From Motacilla alba alba (Eukaryota > Chordata > Aves > Passeriformes > Motacillidae), in contig NC_052021.1 of assembly GCF_015832195.1 (NCBI RefSeq), forward strand, positions 23,232,286-23,296,285: DNA of 64,000 nucleotides. Reading direction: 5' to 3'. The translations under genes were made by a program, and so were the position numbers. The notes under the pieces were generated by a model. It did no database searches. It was not told where the DNA came from and saw only the letters and a list, made by a program, of their open reading frames with translations. Positions 37,701 to 49,700 of this stretch are shown piece by piece (the first letter of the stretch is position 1; every line of letters starts with the position of its first letter).

Positions 37701-40700
37701 ACTAAGCCCTTGTTCTAAATTGGCTGTAGTTTGAATGGGTTACCTTCAGATTTAAACCACTACCACCCTCCCCCCCAGAAAAAAACAAAACAAAAACCCC
37801 CACTAAAACCCAAAACAAACAAACAAATCCAAAGGGGAAAAGCAAACAAACAAAAAAAAACACAACAAAAATATCAAACCAACCTAACCATGACCAGAAA
37901 AACCTACACCAAACCTATAATCTCATTCCTCACTTCCCTAGCTCTCAGAGAAACCAGCCCCAAGTAGTGCCAGAATCTAGTTTCTGTAGATCAAAGGCTG
38001 TAGTCAAAGTGTGTTGCTTCTGCAGCTGGCACAAGAGTTGTGTCAGGCTGACCTGCTGGGAATGCTTTCCACTGGAAAGGGAGCAGGTTGGTGCAGGTAC
38101 AGGTAGCAGAGAATGTGGGGAGGTCCATGGAAGAGGTCATGGCTTCCATGTGCTTTAGAAAGATTTCTTCCATCTGTGTATTGTAACCCGTCCACCCAGG
38201 TTGTTTCTTTTATGTGGAAATGGGGCTTGTTTGGTCTTTCTGTTCTGGAAGTATTCTTAGGGTTTTTAGCTTGTTCATTGACTGTGGCTGGATGAAGGTG
38301 ATTGATTTTTCTAGAAATTTTCTGGAAGTTTGGGGGAAATTTGGAACTTACAGGAAGAAGCACAAGTTTGAAAATCTGCAAGCCTGTAAGGTGTGGTGGG
38401 TTTTTTCCCAGCTTCTTGACATCCTCCTAAGATAATGCTTAAGCAGTTGAGACATTCTCTAAAAGGAGGAGACTGCCATGAGGACCAAGTGTTTCCACAT
38501 GAGGAGTATCTCTGTCCTTGTGAGAGATGACAAGCCATTTGTTCTTTCTTCCATTGGCACATGTATCTGGAGATCTTGGGTTTCTAACTGGGAAAAATCA
38601 TTTCCCATGCTCTTTGCCTTTCCACTAGCAGAGTGATGCATCCTTATCACAAATTTTGAAGCTGGGGCCAGTGTGAGCACTTGTAGTAAAAAGGATATCT
38701 GTAAGAGAAGCCAAGCTGCATAACTTGGCTATTGGATACTTCTCTGTGGTTTTCCTATAGCGAGGGTCAGAAGCATACTGGAAGGTTGTAGGTCTGTGTA
38801 GCTCCTGAAGCTCATGTCTGCCTCCATTCTCAGGTACATCCCCCAAACCTCATCTAGGAGCTCTGATCCTGCATTATGGTCCATTGTTCAATTAAAGAAA
38901 TTCCGTGGCATCTGTTGAGACTACGTTGAACTTAGGTTCATATACAAGACTTTTATTAAGAATAAAAGCAAAACCTTTGGCAAAAATACTAATAAAATTA
39001 CTATGCTAGTTACATCCTGAATATTAATATTTCTTTCTATGAAAGACCTGTCTAAATTAAGCATGAAGTATTTCCAAAGTAATCACAAGTATTCAAAGCC
39101 ACATATGTCACAATTTCCTCAAAACCAGATTACCAAGCTAAAATTAAACAGATCAAAGACTTTCACTTTATTGACTGTTACCTCAGAACAGCTGCACAGT
39201 GCAGGTGAATTACATGTTTTTAAATTTTCCCTGTATTTTCACCAACTTGTGACCATTAACTATTCAAAAATATTTAAAGTCTAATCTTTAGATACAAATC
39301 TCTTAGATGCAAATAAAATTCATCTAAGATTTAACTGTTAATTTGAGAATATAAGCATTGTATGCTGCTGTATTTTCTGAATGTTCTTTGGAAGATATGT
39401 CTTGAATCTTTGGGGATTTTTAAAATATCTTATAAGGGAAGTAGCTTAATCCTTGTTTCCTTACTTCTTTTTTTTTTTAATTTAGTAATTCTCTGTTTAA
39501 GAGTCACACTACCATATAAACAAATCCATTTAAGTAACGTTGCCTGTCAGCTTTACTGCTTTGTGACTGCTGGTGTGTTGTGACCAGTAATGGTCTCCTA
39601 AATACAAGTGTTGCTTTAGATTTGATGGATACTCATCAAACACTTCTGTTATTCAGTAATTTTCATGTGGATCAATGTAAAGCATGTGTGGTCTTCTTTA
39701 AACAGTTATTTTTGGGAAGCAGAGATCCAAGAGGTTAAAAAAAGAAGCCCACTGAACTCTTGCTCATTTCATAGAAGTAAAGCTATGTTGTTTCAGAACA
39801 TGCCTTGAAAAGAGGAAATTCAATGGGCAGCCATCTTACTTTCCAAAAAAATTTAGCTGTGAAACATCAGCTCGAAGGCTTTTTGTTAACTTTGATCTTT
39901 CTTAAAACTGACCCATTCATAATGTGTTTCAGTTTCTGGTTTATGCTTTTTCCTGGAATCAGTTCTTGAAAATTATCCACTTTGAAGCACTTTTATTTCT
40001 CCCTTTAAGAAATATTTCTTTTTTCCTTTACTAACTGATATGTGAAACTAATAAAACACTATAGGGATGCTGGTTGTCCAAGATACAACTTTGCCTTTGT
40101 GAGGCTGCCACTGTATCACTCAGTTAGGTAGGTCTGCAGGTGTGGTTACAGAACACAGGATCCACTGCACATCCAGATTCCCCTCCCTGGATGCCTGGTT
40201 CTATGAGGAGAACACTCCTCCTTTTTCCATGGTCCTAATCTTAAATCCTGCTCTGGTCACAAGAAATGTGTCATGATTTCTTATTTTTCGTTCCCTCCAG
40301 GTTTACAGGAACAGATGGACCGAGTGGTTTCGGGTTTGAGCTGACATTCCGACTGAAGAGAGAGACGGGGGAGTCGGCACCACCCACCTGGCCAGCAGAG
40401 CTGATGCAAGGCTTGGCCCGATACGTCTTCCAGTCAGGTACCACAGGGTTAACACACGGCCTCGCTTTTTCCTGCTCTGCTTCTGAAGGGCCACGCTGTG
40501 TCACAGGGTGTGACACTTGTCTCATCAGCACCCAGTCAGGTCGTGGGAATTGTCTTTGTGTGGGAACCCAAAAGAGTGTGCTCCTTCCTCCAGGCCGGCC
40601 TGCAGGGACAAAACCAATTGTTGTTCAGGTTACTGCAAATCCTGAGTATTGGAGAGCTGAAGTTACACAGCAGTCAGTAACTATAGGAAGTCTGTCCAGT

Positions 40701-43700
40701 GACTCTTTCCTGCATAGTTGGGTTCACAGGATCGCAGAATCACCGAATGAACTAGGTTGGAAAAGACCTTTGAGATCAAGTCCAGCCTATGACCTAACAC
40801 CTCCTCATTACCTAAACCATGGCACTGAGTGCCATGTCCAGTATCTTCTCTCAGCAAGAAAAACACATTTGCTTACCGTGAATGGCTGAGGAGCAGCCAT
40901 CTGATAAGGTCTCACTTCTCAGCAGGACTTCCAAAAACATTGGAGCTCCATCACAGGCAAATCCCTTCCAGTGGTCCTCCAGCCAAGCAGTAGCAATGCA
41001 TATGAACATGGTGTTGTTGAGATGTGGAAATGTAAAAGCTGTAAGGAATGCTAAGGCTGGGAGGGCCAAGGAATTAACACTCTGAATCATTACTGCTGGT
41101 GGAGAATTGCCAGAAAACTGAGAACCAGGGTACCTACAAACCATCCTCTTGCACTGTTCTTTCATCGTTTCATTTACTTCAGTAGATTGAATGTTATTTT
41201 TAGTGCCAGCACATGAAAACCTGTGGAATGACTGATGGCTAATGTACTTGAAAGGCACTTTCCAGCATCACAGGGTCTGAATGAAAATATTTAAAGAACT
41301 ATTTTAACCTAATTCGAGGTCCTTTACACATAAAGTACCTTCTAAATTGATGATTATTGAATTTGTATCATTTGGTACCTGCTGAACTAGTTCACAAATT
41401 GCTCAGTAATTTCTGATTCTGCTGATAGTTTTCAGACAGCTGGCTGACTCTCAAAGGGAAAAGGTCTGGCTAAGAACAGGTTTGTTCTGCTAACCTCTAT
41501 AACAAATCTGAGGAAGTCCCAAACTTGTGGGTATTTTTCTAAATATTGGTGGACATAGTTCAGTGCCAGCCCAGATTATTGCTTGTCTTTTTGTAACCTT
41601 TGCTGTGTAGCGGTCGTCCCCAGTTACCATCCAAAATTTGTCTCACCGTTCTATCTTGATTTTTGCAACTGTTAAGCATCTAAATCTGTGAGACTGTCAT
41701 TTTTTACATTGTTTAAGATTTCCATCCTGCCTAAGTTTTATTCCACAGCAGCTTTTTGGTACTGACCATGCAGTGATGAATTCATGCATTTTCTGTGCAA
41801 CGATTGCAGGATCTGAAGAAAACATCTGAATCTAAAGTCACCCTCTTAGATACAAAGTAATGTATGTGTTATGTGTACACTTATACTAAATATCCTACAT
41901 CCCCTTTGAAACATTTTAAATTTCCTAGTCCAGGCTAGTTCTCACAGCAGTTTCTTGTTGGTCACTGTCTTTTCATGGGTGAGGTCTGCAGAGTGAAATG
42001 GGATTTGGAAGGGTACTTCAGGGCAAACTTCTTGGTGACCTAGGTCACCGGGGCAGCGACTTCCCTTGTTTGGTTCCTGCAAAAGTGCAGTCCCATCTTT
42101 TTGACCTCAAAGCCATAGAACTGTTCTTAGAATGAAAAGAGTGGTTGTGCCCATGCTTATCAATCTGGCATGAACAATCCTCCAGTGTTATCTTCTGCTT
42201 ATCCGTGCTGGTTTTTACTTTATATCCACCATGACTCTTTAAAGGCACACTGAAACTCATCCATGCTGATGGATTCTAGCCTCTGGGCTAGTTTAGTTTT
42301 CAGTTTGCCTTATGAAAAACAACAGTGTATGAATCATAAATTGAATTCTTTCTTTGACTATGTAATTGGGTGTGAGCCAATACCATGCTTATCATACAAT
42401 GGGCTAACCACATGCTGGGTTACTTTAGGAAAAGCATGAGCAGCAGATAGAGAGAAGTTATTACCTCTTTGGCATGGCACTGGGAAGAGCTTGCTTAAAA
42501 TATTGTGTCTTGTTTTGGGCCTTTAAGAGATACTGAAAAACTGGAGAGTGTTCAAGGTGGTCAGGGTTCTAGGGCATGTGAGCTGTGAGGAGAGCTGGAG
42601 GGAGCAGGGCCAGCTTAGCCTGGGAAAAGAATGTTCAGGGTGATCTAATTGGAGCCTACAGCTGTAGGGAGGGTAGTTACAAGATTGTGGGGTCAAGCCC
42701 TAGATAGTACATCAAAGGGCTACAGCTTTGAATTGCAGTATGGGAGGCCCTGGAAAAGCTTCAAGGAAAACTTGCTCACAAGAAGAGTGGCAAAGGACAG
42801 GGAATGGTTTATAAGAGAGGTGCTGGAACACCATTCCTGGAAAGGGTCAGGACTTAGCTCAACAAAGCTAAGTTGGTCCTGATCTAGCACTGGGGATGGC
42901 TCCACTTCAAATAGGGAGGCTGGACAAGAGACCTGCAAAGGCCCCTTAAAATATTACAGAAGTGTTGGATTTTGGGCATTTTTTCCTATGCTGCTTTATG
43001 CTCTTCAGCAAGCAGCTGTGTGTTGTCACTGACTGTTACCAACCATTCCTTGCATTGTATAAAACAAATCTGTATGCTGTTGCAACGAGTGTAAAAGCTC
43101 TAGTTTTATTTCAGTACAAATTTGATTATCACATGTCTCTTTTAGAAAGAATTTTCTCAGGCTAAAATCATCTGGTTAATAATAGACATCACATTAATTC
43201 ACATTAATCCTGACAAGATGATGCATTTAAAAGTAAGACTTGTAATGGGGCCTATTTTATTAAGTTTCTTCTTGATCTTTCAGGGCAATGCCAGTTGACC
43301 ACAGCTAGATGCAGTAATTTTCTAATTTAGTCAAAGATCTCTCACTCACTCCATTGCTCTGCAGAGTCTCCAGTACTTCTGCTACATCTGACGTGTGCTG
43401 CCTTATTTTGTTGTATTCCCTTGAGCTGTCTTGTCTCAGAATGGCAGTGTCCAGAGCAGTTCTCCCTTATGTCACTCCTGGGTAATCAGGCACCCAGACC
43501 TCAGCAGTGTTACTTTCTTTTCTGCCTGGTAGAGTTTTCCCCAGTTTGACATTCTCACTCTGCAGAGCCAAGTGAGCTTCTGCCATTGTTTTTTCTTGTT
43601 TTTTTTTACAGGACTTCTCTATTCAGATGTTGAAACTTTAAAACTGTGAAGTATCTGAAGGGTTGGTTCTTGTGAAGCCCATTGGGCATGAAGCAGGCTG

Positions 43701-46700
43701 TGGCATGACAGCATTGTTTTAAATGATGAAAGGTTTCTTTTTGTTCAAGTTCTTTCTGACTGTAGTGCTTAGAGCATTTGTCAAATGAAATTCTGCTAAG
43801 TGTTGTTCAACTCTGGTGCGTGTACTTTAATGTCGTCCTCTTCAGTTGTTTAAAAAATATATAAAACTGTGGTGTCTCTCTAATACTCCGAAGTAGCCTT
43901 AAAAACATTTGATGAACCGAAACAACTGAAGTAAAACATAGGAATCCACTTTGAACAAGAAACAAGAAAAAGAATAAAATCGGCACAAACTTTTTTGGAT
44001 AGGCTCCAAGCACTTTCACATGTCACAAAATTGTTTACTCTGAAAGCTGTACTAAGAGCTGAATTCTTATCTCTTGATAAAAGCCAACTTTTTAGTTATC
44101 ATAGAGGTGTGCTGCTGAGTCCAGCTGAAGCTGGGGGAGAGTAAGCTGTAGTCATACTCCTGCTGAGCCTGAGCATTTTCAGGTGGTGACGACTGAGTTG
44201 AATATTCACCTAGCAGCTACTGCTGTCCTAAATATTATTCCTGTGTATTGCAATTGCAAATTGCAATTGCAAAAATTGCAAGTGATGTATTTTTCTAACA
44301 AATGCTTCTAGGCAAATGAATGTTGCATTCCTTTGTTTGTCTCTCTCCTGCACTGTGGCAGTGCTTTAAAAAAGCGATCTTCTGCATTGAATTTCAGACG
44401 TCTTTCAGCCTTGGCTTCTCTGTTCACTGTAACAAGCGCTCGGTGCTTTTGATTAAAGGGCAGTACTTACCCTCCTTCAACAACACCAAGCTTTCAAGTC
44501 TCAAAAAGTTTTATTTGTGGCTTTATCTGTTCTTAATTTTATCACTGTTTGACCATGACCACAAATTCCTATTCTGTTAGTTTTAAAAAATCCCCAAACC
44601 TTCAAACCTTGAAAATGAAACTTTGCACAATTCCGTGACCTGAGCTTGTCATGGTTCATGGGTGTACTGCAAATATCTCATGGTAGAACAAATTTATACT
44701 TCAATTCAAATGAAAAGGAGGAAACACTCTTCCTACAGAAAGCTTATCCAGAGCTTACTACAATTGTTAACTCTTTATGTACTGCAGTATTAGGACCCTT
44801 AATCACTACAGAGGGACTATGGTTTGTGTTTTCCTGAAATTAAAGTCTGCATTTTTTTTCTCTCTAGGATAAATTTATGTTGTTTTCAAGGGTCTGTCTG
44901 ATGTGATGAAGGCAATATATTGATGTAGCATGGGAAACAAGTACATGTGTGTATTGAGCTCTTGCTGCTTCCGTGTTTTTAGCCTGAAAGAAAACAGCTG
45001 CAGCTGTCAGGTACAGGTTTGGAGAAATAGTAATGAAAACTCATCATGCTTAGAGCCTGAAGATAATGATGTGGCTTATGTCATGGTTATATTCTCCACA
45101 ATGCACAAGCTGTAGTGGGGAATGAGCCCAAAGTATGAAGAGCATGTCCATGAATTAGAAGCTTGCAGATTGGCTGAGCTTGATGGCATTTACCCCAGAA
45201 CATATCAGCATGAGCAGGCTGAGTCCCTGCTGGTTTAGGAGAGACAGGTAGCACCACAGGAGACTGGAAAACTGGCAAATGCTGTTTTTCACATCCCATT
45301 AAAAAAAAAAAAAACTGTATCAAAACCAAAACAAACTCCCAAAACAAAACCAAAAAAAAAACCAAACAAAAAAACCAAGAAAAACACAAAACAAACAAAA
45401 AACCAAAACAAACAAAAAACCAAAACAAACAAAAAACAAAAAAAACCACCCCAAAAAAAGTTTCTAATTGGTCAATCAGATTTCAGGTCTTAAGAAACTG
45501 CTAAGAGAAACAAACCATCCAGAAGGCATCCACAGAATAATGGATGTTCCAGCATGGATTTATCAACAATAAATCAGAAGAAAGTAAGTTACAGGTACCA
45601 TAGGAAGCAGTGAATGTTGGTTACCTTGATACTACTGAGTCTTTTTACATTGTCCCAACAAGTGTGAATGAGCTGAGGAAATGAGATCTTGGTAAAAGGT
45701 AAAGAAGAGGGCTGCCTGTCCTCTGTCATGATTCAAGTCCATGGGCCAACTTCCCAAAGTCTCCCCTGGAAAGGAGGATGGTTCTGCTGCATGGAAGTGC
45801 CCAAGGCAGCACAGCTGCACAAGCCTTTGGCAGCCAGGCTGAAAAGCACGCCCAAAATGAGATACATGTAGCCTTCCTTAGTAATTTCTGACATGTCTTT
45901 CATCAGGTAGAAATTATTTTATGACAGCTTGTCTCTAGTTTAAAGAAGGACACACACAATTCCTGCCATGTGCATGATGTCCCAGTACACCAGTTTGAGG
46001 CCACTATGCCATCTCTCTCTGCTGCAGTTTCACCTTTGGTTAAACAAGGGATTGATTATGGAAGTTGTAAAGGCTGCAGATGTAGATGCACTCTTCTAAT
46101 TCAGCAGTTTTCACCTGCATCAAGTTAGTTTAGTCTGAGTCGTGGAGGTTCTTTGTGTTTGACAGGCACTATAACTCTTACACTGAAAGTGGAGCACAGT
46201 GGGATTAGGGGATCTGATGGGGGTCACAGACCTGCAGCCATTAGCCAGCAGGTACCTTGGCACCTGCTGTCCTGCCATAACCCCCAGGCCTCGCCTTCAC
46301 ATCTCCTGGGGTCCAGAGAGCTTCAGAGTAGCAGCCTCAGTGACTCTTTGCTTGCCAACATGTTTTCAAACATTCTTGACACAGGCCAATTTCTGTGTGT
46401 AAAAAGGAAAAAAACAAAACAAGCAACCAAACTCTAAACCTAAAACAAACTCCTTCCTTCCTTGAATACAAATGAAGCTTCTCTGGTTTGTTTGTAAAGC
46501 TGTTTATTTCTTCCCAGGAGGATGACTAAAGCCAAATAAAATGTGCCAGTAATTCATACACATTTTTCACTGACTGTACCCTTATCTTTTTCTTCCCAAC
46601 CCCAGGCCGATTTATTATTCTCTTCTGGTTGCTATGGCTCTGGAAAATATATATTTTTTTCTATCATCTGTTTATAATATTGACCCGTTTCCAGCGTAGA

Positions 46701-49700
46701 GCTGGCCTGTCTCCTCTCTAGTATTCCAGGCTTTTAGATTAAAATTGTATGGAGATTAACTGTGTTTTTTAGCTCTACAAAAAAGTATAAATCAACATCA
46801 ATTTCAATTCAACAGAACCTGTTATGCAGTGAACTCTGCTGTGTGAATTCTGAAATTGTAGCACAGTAAATTGCTGTAGGTGAACAGGACACTCAACCAA
46901 GTGTGCAGGGGCTGCGTGCCTTCATTCTGCAAAGGGGCATGGAAACATTAAGTCACTGGTTCCAATTTAACCCAAGTTTGTCATGGCCAAAAGCTCTCAT
47001 CATCTGATAGTTATTCAGCGGTCCATGAGAAATTGGTTGGGTTTTAGCCTAATTCCTCTTAGATGTTTCCTATAAAACAAGCAGTTCTGTGAGCAGCAGC
47101 TCAGATCGAGCCTGGGCCTTTGCACTTTTGTGCAGTGTCCTGCACTGCTGCAATAAATCCCCTTCTCCCCATACTGCTGCCTTTGAGCTCAGCTCCCCAG
47201 TATTTCCCATCCCTCCCCCCATCTCCTAAGCCAGCCTTGTCACATCCCTAGCTTCCAGCTGGGACATACGTGCTGTGAGTGGTACCAAATGATGTGCTGG
47301 CTGACAAAACAAACCGGTTGCTGGCGTGCAGAGTGGTTGGCTGATGAGCTGGGCACGACAGGCAGCTGTCAAGCTCGTGCTTTGGTCCCTAACCTGTAGC
47401 TGGCTTCCTCTGGAGCTGGATGGCATTGCTGGTGTTGTTGGCAACAGAATTTACAGATGTAACTCTTGTAAATTGTCATTAAATGCATTGCAGCAAAGTG
47501 CTGGCTGCAGATAGACCTGGCCCTTTTTACTCCCCGTTGTAGATTTGGGCTCCCTTAGTTAAATTAATGCAGGTCCCCTCTGCAGGCTTGCAAAGCTTAA
47601 TATTATGTCAGTTTGTATGATTGTAATTTTTGGGACTTCCAGAGCCTGATCCTTTTATCCTCACTTGTGAGGCAGGGATAGACCCAGCTCTCTTTTTTGG
47701 GTGGCTGCAGAGGCACAGACTTGCCAGTCCTTGGAAAGCAGCTTTGCAGTGGCCTTGGCCATGGCTGAGGTTTCCCTGGCTGTGAACTAGCACGCAGCTG
47801 GTGGCCTGTCCTTCCTCTCTTGATCAGAGTGGTGTCAGGTGTGAGCGGTAAACTGGGAGAGGGCATGGAGCAGGGACACGGCTGCGAATGCCACCACGTG
47901 TGTGGTGTGCCTGTCCTTCCTGGCAGCACAAATAGAGTTGCATGGCCTTAGATTTTGTGTGACTACATTGACTTCTCTTCCTGTTTCCAGCAGGAAAGGT
48001 GTTGCCCCTTTACAATGCTGGAGGCACCCCAGTGCCAGACTCAGCCCTGCCTTGGAGCACTGTCTCTTCATCAGATGGGATAAGCTGGCCATTATTTTTG
48101 CTGATTTGTTATGGGTTTAGTGAGCAGCATCTTTCTGGCCTTTGTTTGTGACTTGCTGGGACCTTGGGCAACACTAGAGAATCTCTTCCTTGTACACTTA
48201 ATTCAGCTGCATTATAGAAAAGCCCCTGCAGCCCTTTGGCCAGGTTTGAGACGTGCAGGATGATTTCCCAGGAACATGAGAGGAAGGGACCAGCACCACT
48301 GCTGAGTGACATTGGCTTCTGCTTCATTAGCATGGGTGCTCTGAATCAGGGCTGGGCGTGAGGCTCCTCCCGGTCAGAAGTGCAGCAGTAGGAAAGCATG
48401 ACTGGAACCCCAGGAGTTTCCAAGGACACCTGCACTCTCATTTTACTTGGAAGATAAAGTCTATGTCTTATGTTATCATTAAGCTAGGTATATAATATAA
48501 ATTAAAGCATTTTCTTCTCTACCTCTCTAATCTCCCACCATTTGGGCTTTTTTCCTCTCCTGCGGTTTGTCTGGATTTATGATTATTTCCTGTGTCTTGC
48601 TGTGGAAGCCACTGTTGTCTCTCCAACTTTTAGTTCTTGGCTGGGAACAGGTCTCTGACCTTCTCCAGCCCCAAAGGATAGGTTCACACTAAGGCACGGA
48701 GAGACTTTGCCAGGAGCAAAGGCACAGAAAGCCTTTGTTGCTTATAAAAGACTTTGTTGAAATAGAAGGAAAGCTGTCTTCCCCTAGACTGCTTTACTGA
48801 TTACATAGTATTTCCAGGCAGTAAGTGAGGGATCTCAGTGCTGCCTGAAAGAGAAGGCTTGTTTGTAGCTGCTACTGCAATTTAGATAAAGTAGGTTTAG
48901 GCCCAGTTTGAGTTGGCGAGATTTCAACTGATGCTGTCCCTTTTAATTCTGTCAACTCATGTCCTGTTCCTGCCTGGGAACTGAACTTGGCTTGTTGTTT
49001 TTCAGCTGTTCAGTACAGTTCATTCAGTTGGTTTATTAAAAAAAAAAGAAAAGGGGTGGGAATTTGTCTTCTCTCTGTGTTTTACATCAGTCCATGTGCC
49101 CTGATGCTGCTCCCAAAGGGTCAGGGCTGGACAGAGCACCAAGACCTGCAACTTTGATACATGGTTATACTTAGAAATGCACAAGTTATTTTAGCTTTCA
49201 TATTGCAAGTGGGCTGCTATTGGGAGAGGGAGGGAAGAGGCTGGTACAGAGACCTGGAGGAAGCTGTGTGATGCATCTCTGTGCAGGGCTGCTGCAGCAG
49301 CCCAAGTGGCAGAGGGACGGCCAGCAGGCCCCACGCCCAGGGACGCCTGGACGCTGGCCCCGAGCAGGTGTTTATCCAGAGTGGCTGCAGCTCAAGATCA
49401 GGACTGTTTTCTGCCCAAAGTGGAGGACAGCCAAGCTCTCTGCAGGAAGCCTTTTTTTCCATCCTCCCCAGAGCCTCCCCACTGTAGGAGAGTGAGGAGG
49501 AGCCCACATGTTAGAGACCAGCAAGCTCTGTGAGGAAGAACATCTCTTAACGCTGGGATAAAGGAAGCAGGGGAGAAGCTGCACGTGTTGAGCTCTGCCT
49601 TGGATAAAGGCTCTGTCCCCTGTACTGAAGGAGGAATGCAGAACAAAGGAAATAGCACAGAGAAGGCAGAAAACTCCCCCTCCTGCTGGTGTGAGGTCCT

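Larger units (their letters stand above)
22542..40300 (+). other. SUFU: SUFU intron 2
   Basis: A 17.8 kb intron. It contains CR1 fragments near 25818-26013, 31383-32040 and 34170-34280, a possible MIR-like fragment near 33540-33650, a 22-base C homopolymer at 37365-37386 and an A/C-rich tract at 37777-37935. Elsewhere I see no gene. Short open frames here show no protein similarity I recognise. Confidence 0.85.

Noticed and set aside
45087..45449. Open frame rich in Phe, Leu and Val on the minus strand
   Set aside because: It is the translation of the A/C-rich low-complexity tract and does not represent a membrane protein.
49286..49303. Palindrome as a hairpin RNA gene or terminator
   Set aside because: It has no loop or flanking stem extension and no conserved context, so a microRNA or structured RNA is not supported.
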